This document shows, piece by piece, positions 5,155-8,121 of a stretch of 8,121 nucleotides of DNA (position 1 is the first letter of the stretch; the number at the start of each line of letters is the position of its first letter). Under the pieces are notes generated by a model. It did no database searches, was not told the origin of the DNA, and worked only from the letters and a program-made list of their open reading frames with translations. Source of the DNA: an uncultured Eubacteriales bacterium (GTDB lineage Bacteria > Bacillota > Clostridia > Oscillospirales > Oscillospiraceae); contig URST01000087.1 of NCBI GenBank assembly GCA_900550585.1, positions 1 through 8,121 on the forward strand. The letters run 5' to 3'. Position numbers and translations under genes: made by a program.

Positions 5155-5864
5155 GAGCAGCGGAAAATGAAAGGCGTATCCGGTGGTGCGTTCTCGGCGC
5201 GATCGGAGGTATATGCATGGCTGCCGGTGATTGGCTGCTGGGGTGCATTCCCATCCGGGAGACGGACACGGGCATGTTTGACCGCGCCTATTACCTCTCC
5301 GGCGCCTATGGCCTGTGGCGGCCCGTGCTGATCGTCGGGCTGGGCGCAGTCGGGAGCTTTCTCTATTACTTCATGGTAAAGGCGCTGCATGCGGACATCG
5401 ACGCGGGGTACAGAAGGATAAGGCTCGTCCAGTATCTGTGCGGGATATTCACCGTGGCGGTGGCGCTGGCGATCCATCTCTGGTCGGCCACGCTGGCGTG
5501 GTTCGCCGCGTATCTTGGCCCGCGTATCGGCGCGGAGGCCGCCGTTGCCGCGGTCACGGCCTATCAGGACGATATGCTCGCCGCGATCCTCCCCATGTAT
5601 ATCCCGATGGTATTGTTTATCGGCATCCATTTCGTGATGCTGCTTGCCGGCAAGACCCGTTATCCCCGGTGGATGCTGGCTTTTCACCCGGTCACATGGA
5701 ACACTCTGCTGGTCGTCATCCCGGATATCGCGCAGGCCATGCAGGTGCCTGCCGCCACATGGATGTCCGTGATGAGCCAGAGCAGCACCAACAGCGCCAT
5801 CGTGGTCTGGTGCATAGCGGCTGCTTATGGAAAAGGGCACATCAAAACCGACATTCCGGCATAG
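5151..5864 (+). CDS. DUF6796-like membrane protein (second paralog)
   Basis: The 237-residue product aligns over its full length with the protein at 2715-3422. Shared features are G-D in helix 1 (G26, D27), T-G-M-F-D-R-A-Y-Y-L-S-G in the first loop, Y-R on the second cytoplasmic side, and P-R-W-M-x-A-F-H, W, I-P-D, Q, P-x-x-T-W and M-S-Q-S-S-x-N-S-A near the end. About six hydrophobic segments are visible. I chose the ATG at 5151 because GGAGG (5139-5143) is seven bases upstream and the paralog starts at the equivalent point. An in-frame GTG at 4971 would add 60 Arg/Pro-rich residues and is unlikely. It is the last gene of the operon; a hairpin lies directly after its stop. Confidence 0.82.
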   Translation: MRAAENERRIRWCVLGAIGGICMAAGDWLLGCIPIRETDTGMFDRAYYLSGAYGLWRPVLIVGLGAVGSFLYYFMVKALHADIDAGYRRIRLVQYLCGIFTVAVALAIHLWSATLAWFAAYLGPRIGAEAAVAAVTAYQDDMLAAILPMYIPMVLFIGIHFVMLLAGKTRYPRWMLAFHPVTWNTLLVVIPDIAQAMQVPAATWMSVMSQSSTNSAIVVWCIAAAYGKGHIKTDIPA

Positions 5865-5904
5865 AAAAAGTCCACCGTGATTCTGTAAGAATCACGGTGG
5901 ACTT
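5865..5904 (-). terminator. Terminator of tRNA-Leu, possibly shared with the convergent operon
   Basis: A perfect 17-bp stem (5868-5884 with 5888-5904, loop GTA) is followed on the minus strand by five T residues (complement of the A run at 5865-5869). It begins two bases after the tRNA 3' CCA, so it terminates the leftward tRNA transcript. Read rightward, the hairpin follows the operon's last stop by three bases but lacks a T-tract, so termination in that direction is less certain. Confidence 0.88.
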
Positions 5905-5905
5905 C

Positions 5906-5990
5906 TGGTACGGGTAGTGGGGGTCGAACCCACACGCCTTGCGGCACAGGAACCTAAATCCTGCACGTCTGCCAATTCCGCCATACCCGC
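5906..5990 (-). tRNA. tRNA-Leu (anticodon UAG)
   Basis: The minus strand folds into a class II tRNA of 85 bases including an encoded CCA (5908-5906). The acceptor strands are GCGGGTA and TACCCGT, with a G1-U72 wobble and discriminator A. The D arm is the usual GCGGAATTGGCAGAC type, the anticodon stem is CAGGA/TCCTG with loop TTTAGGT, and there is a long variable arm (TGCCGCAAGGCG). The T arm is GTGGG-TTCGACC-CCCAC. Anticodon UAG reads CUA and other CUN leucine codons; the long variable arm and A73 fit leucine. Confidence 0.96.
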
Positions 5991-6003
5991 GGATACCGCC
6001 GGT

Positions 6004-6032
6004 ATTGTAGCACATTTTTTTTAACGGTGCAA
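6004..6032 (-). promoter_or_regulatory. Promoter of tRNA-Leu
   Basis: On the minus strand TTGCAC (6032-6027), 17 bases containing an A-tract, and TACAAT (6009-6004) lie just upstream of the tRNA 5' end at 5990. It diverges from the promoter at 6041-6070, with eight bases between the two -35 boxes. Confidence 0.75.
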
Positions 6033-6040
6033 GGAATGTT

Positions 6041-6070
6041 TTGACGGCGGCGAAGCCGGTATGCTACACT
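6041..6070 (+). promoter_or_regulatory. Promoter of the PLP decarboxylase gene
   Basis: TTGACG (6041-6046), an 18-base spacer ending in an extended TG (6062-6063), and TACACT (6065-6070) precede the ATG at 6107. The -35 box also supplies an in-frame TTG that could be mistaken for a start codon. Confidence 0.65.
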
Positions 6071-6106
6071 GGGGTCATCACGATACATCGGAAAGGAGCG
6101 CCCACC

Positions 6107-7315
6107 ATGAACGAACACATCCTCCGTCTGGCGCGGGAAAACGCGCCCTGCTTCATCTACGCCCACCATGTGCTGGCGCAGCAGGCCGCCCTGCTGCGTG
6201 ACACGTTCCCCGGCTTCGACATCCTGTTCTCCGTGAAGGCCAACCCGTTCCCGCCGGTGATGCGGGCGCTGGCGGCGCTGGGCATCGGTGCGGATGCCGC
6301 CTCCGCCCGGGAGGTGCTGCTGGCGGAGGAATGCGGCATGGCCGGTGCCGATATCTACTTCTCCGCCGCCGGCAAGTCCGACAGCGCCCTGCGGGAGACA
6401 TGGGGGCACGGCCACCTCATCGCCGACTCCATCGGCGAGGCGGTGCGCATCGGCCGCATCGCCGCGGAGAAGGGGGAGGTGCGGCCCATCGGCGTGCGCA
6501 TTGACCCCTGCTTCAATATGGACGGCGGTCCCGGCGGCCCCGGCAAGTTCGGCGTCTGCGAGGAGGACCTGCCCCGGCTCCGCGCGGCGCTGGAGGGCCT
6601 GCCTGTCACGGTCTGCGGCATCCACGTCCATCTGCGCTCCCAGAATCTGGACGCCGCCGTGCTGACCCGGTACTATGAGAACTGCTTCGCGCTGGCGCTG
6701 CGGGTGCAGGAGGTGCTGGGCTGCACTGTGGAGTATATCAACTTTGGCGGCGGCGTGGGCATCGCCTACGACGAGGCGGCCCAGCGTCCGCTGGACTACG
6801 GGGCGCTGCGGCAGTGCGCGCAGCGCATCGCGGCGGAGAACCGCCGCACGCTGGGCGCGCGCCTGCTCATCGAGTCCGGGCGGTTCCTGACCTGCCAGGC
6901 CGGCACCTACTTCATGCCGGTGGTGGACAAAAAGACCTCCCGCGGCGTGACCTACGTCATCGTAGAGAACTGTCTCAACGGCTTCCAGAAGCCTGCCATC
7001 GCGGCCATGCTGCGCCGTGCGGCAGGCCCGGACGCGGTGCTGCCGGCCCAGGAGCCGCTGTTCACCGGGGAGCGTGCCTTCACCGTCACGGCGCTGGGCG
7101 ACCCCTCCCGCACGGAGACGGTGCACCTGGTGGGCAATCTCTGCTGCGCACTGGACGTGCTGCAGGAGGACTTCACCGGCCCTGCGCTGGACGTGGGGGA
7201 TCTGGTGGCCGTGTCCAACGCCGGCGCCTACGCCTGCACCCTGTCTGTGCAGCGGTTTTCCAGCCACCGCCCGCCGGCGGAGCTGCTGGTGGACGGGGAC
7301 GGAAATGTTCTGTGA
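6107..7315 (+). CDS. Fold-type III PLP decarboxylase, diaminopimelate/ornithine decarboxylase group
   Basis: The 402-residue cytosolic enzyme is a pyridoxal-phosphate amino-acid decarboxylase with an N-terminal alanine-racemase-like barrel and a C-terminal beta domain. Lys44 in F-S-V-K-A-N is the PLP-binding lysine; D-A-A-S, G-I-H-V-H (171-175), I-N-F-G-G-G-V-G-I (211-219, phosphate binding), E-S-G-R-F (256-260), the Cys346/Cys347...Asp350 segment of the partner active site and N-A-G-A-Y in the C-terminal domain are present. Two points differ from standard LysA: H-L-R-S-Q replaces the usual H-x-G-S-Q (Arg177), and C-L-N-G-F-Q-K-P stands where LysA has its G-G-M-x-D-N-x-R-P-like segment. The Cys segment resembles decarboxylases of natural-product and exosortase-linked loci, so the substrate may not be diaminopimelate. 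The ATG at 6107 has AAAGGAG eight bases upstream. It is monocistronic. Confidence 0.85.
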   Translation: MNEHILRLARENAPCFIYAHHVLAQQAALLRDTFPGFDILFSVKANPFPPVMRALAALGIGADAASAREVLLAEECGMAGADIYFSAAGKSDSALRETWGHGHLIADSIGEAVRIGRIAAEKGEVRPIGVRIDPCFNMDGGPGGPGKFGVCEEDLPRLRAALEGLPVTVCGIHVHLRSQNLDAAVLTRYYENCFALALRVQEVLGCTVEYINFGGGVGIAYDEAAQRPLDYGALRQCAQRIAAENRRTLGARLLIESGRFLTCQAGTYFMPVVDKKTSRGVTYVIVENCLNGFQKPAIAAMLRRAAGPDAVLPAQEPLFTGERAFTVTALGDPSRTETVHLVGNLCCALDVLQEDFTGPALDVGDLVAVSNAGAYACTLSVQRFSSHRPPAELLVDGDGNVL

Positions 7316-7321
7316 CAACGC

Positions 7322-7351
7322 AAAAGGGGAGCCGCGAGGCTCCTCTTTTTT
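7322..7351 (+). terminator. Rho-independent terminator of the PLP decarboxylase gene
   Basis: AAAAGGGGAGCC (7322-7333), loop GCGA, and GGCTCCTCTTTT (7338-7349) pair with one G-U wobble, ending in six T residues (7346-7351). It begins six bases after the stop codon. Confidence 0.88.
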
Positions 7352-7466
7352 CGTCCTGCGCCGCCGCCCTCGTCGACCTGCCCAGTACGGCGGAAAATAA
7401 ATTGTATATGTTGACGAAAAAGGACGTGCCCACCGGGAATTTTCATACAAATCAATAAAATAGAGG

Positions 7467-7495
7467 TTGTCAGACCCCGGAATATAAGCTATAAT
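7467..7495 (+). promoter_or_regulatory. Strong promoter for the EF-G-like gene
   Basis: TTGTCA (7467-7472), a 17-base spacer and a perfect TATAAT (7490-7495) precede the ATG at 7569, giving a leader of about 65 bases. The gene-free stretch 7352-7466 upstream is A/T-richer toward its end and shows no further feature I can support. Confidence 0.75.
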
Positions 7496-7568
7496 TGGCA
7501 CGTTGAGCTACTGTCCGCAGCCGTGTGGGCGGCGGACTTGAAGAAAATGAAGGGAGTACATCACCACT

Positions 7569-8121
7569 ATGACTGCTAATGACATTCGCAATATTGCGCT
7601 GCTGGGCCACGGCGGCTCCGGCAAGACCTCTCTTGCCGAGCAGATGCTGTTTATGACCAAGGGGATCGACCGCCTGGGCAAGACCGCCGACGGCAACACC
7701 ACCTGCGACTACGACGCCGAGGAGACCAAGCGCAAGATATCCATCTCCCTGGCCTTTGCCCCCGTTATGTATAAGGGCACGAAGATCAACGTCATGGACG
7801 CTCCCGGCAACTTCGATTTCTCCGGCGAGGCCGTGTGCGCCATCCGCGCTGCGGAGTGCGCCGTCATCGTGGGCAACGCCAAGGACGGCCTGTCCGTGGG
7901 TATGGAGCGCACCTGGAAGATGCTGGGCAAGAAGCCCCGCATGATGTTCATCAACCGCGTGGAGGAGGCCAACGCCGACTACGCCTCCTGCATCGAGACT
8001 GTCAAGGGCAAGTACGGCAACGCCATTGCCCCCATCGTGGCCACCAAGGCCGACGCCAACAAGGCCGTCACCGTCATCGTGGACCTGCTGCACAACAAGG
8101 CCTACGACGCCAAGGGCGAGT
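7569..8121 (+). CDS. Elongation factor G-like translational GTPase, 3' end cut by window
   Basis: The first 184 codons of an EF-G-family GTPase are present and the frame is open at the right edge; full proteins are about 680-700 residues. The P-loop is GHGGSGKT (13-20), unlike the AHIDAGKT of canonical EF-G but as in EF-G-like paralogs. The switch I region has R-K-I-S-I-S (55-60) where EF-G has R-G-I-T-I. G3 is D-A-P-G-N-F-D-F (77-84), with Asn81 at the usual catalytic His site, and G4 reads N-R-V-E (129-132) instead of N-K-x-D. I therefore call it an EF-G-like paralog, not the main fusA. AGGGAG at 7551-7556 is 12 bases before the ATG, a longish spacing. The ribosomal role is inferred from the family. 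Confidence 0.85.
   Translation, partial: MTANDIRNIALLGHGGSGKTSLAEQMLFMTKGIDRLGKTADGNTTCDYDAEETKRKISISLAFAPVMYKGTKINVMDAPGNFDFSGEAVCAIRAAECAVIVGNAKDGLSVGMERTWKMLGKKPRMMFINRVEEANADYASCIETVKGKYGNAIAPIVATKADANKAVTVIVDLLHNKAYDAKGE

Noticed and set aside
4572..5840. A 422-codon minus-strand frame opposite the GNAT gene and second membrane gene
   Set aside because: The product has no recognisable motif, and the forward strand holds well-formed genes with ribosome sites and paralog support.
6041..6106. TTG-started extension of the PLP decarboxylase
   Set aside because: The TTG is part of the -35 box; the ATG at 6107 has AAAGGAG at the right distance and matches the family N terminus.
5954..7501. 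A 515-codon open frame on the minus strand opposite the PLP decarboxylase
   Set aside because: It is a shadow of a GC-rich gene: low-complexity Arg/Gly/His-rich product, no motif, no ribosome site, and it spans a tRNA, two promoters and a terminator.

Overview
The window looks like a chromosomal segment from a high-GC member of the Clostridia, most plausibly an Oscillospiraceae-type gut bacterium. I infer this from the strong G/C bias at third codon positions, AGGAGG-type ribosome binding sites, consensus vegetative promoters, a stand-alone clostridial-type 2[4Fe-4S] ferredoxin, and the style of the EF-G-like protein. Species cannot be named from the sequence alone.

Left part (1-2170). A leftward gene cut by the window edge encodes a membrane-anchored protein with a zinc ribbon inside and a bacterial Ig-like (Big_2) domain outside. 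It ends in a 7-residue Asn/Thr/Lys/Pro repeat that runs off the edge. A rightward two-gene unit diverges from it: uridine kinase (udk) and, one base after its stop, a YdcF/DUF218-family membrane protein. Both directions have clear -35/-10 promoters.

Middle part (2171-2514). A 57-residue dicluster ferredoxin stands alone, with its own promoter and a perfect 12-bp hairpin terminator. Its codon use differs from that of its neighbours, and at 57 residues it is easily missed.

Accessory operon (2582-5864). A promoter and a perfect 13+2+13 inverted repeat precede six tightly packed genes. In order these are a six-helix DUF6796-like membrane protein, an internally deleted alpha/beta hydrolase, a class I SAM methyltransferase, a GNAT acetyltransferase, a 54-residue basic ORF, and a second membrane protein paralogous to the first. 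Several junctions overlap by four bases, which suggests translational coupling. This operon, bracketed by two related membrane proteins of unknown role and headed by an operator-like palindrome, is the best candidate for an undescribed system here. Its function cannot be read from the sequence.

Right part (5865-8121). A leftward tRNA-Leu(UAG) with encoded CCA has its own promoter and a 17-bp-stem terminator that lies directly against the accessory operon. A divergent promoter drives a fold-type III PLP decarboxylase of the diaminopimelate/ornithine decarboxylase group, which ends in a terminator. Next, a strong promoter drives the start of an EF-G-like GTPase with non-standard G3 and G4 motifs, which is cut off by the right edge.

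Apart from the accessory operon the segment is housekeeping-like. I see no transposase, integrase, CRISPR array or phage gene.
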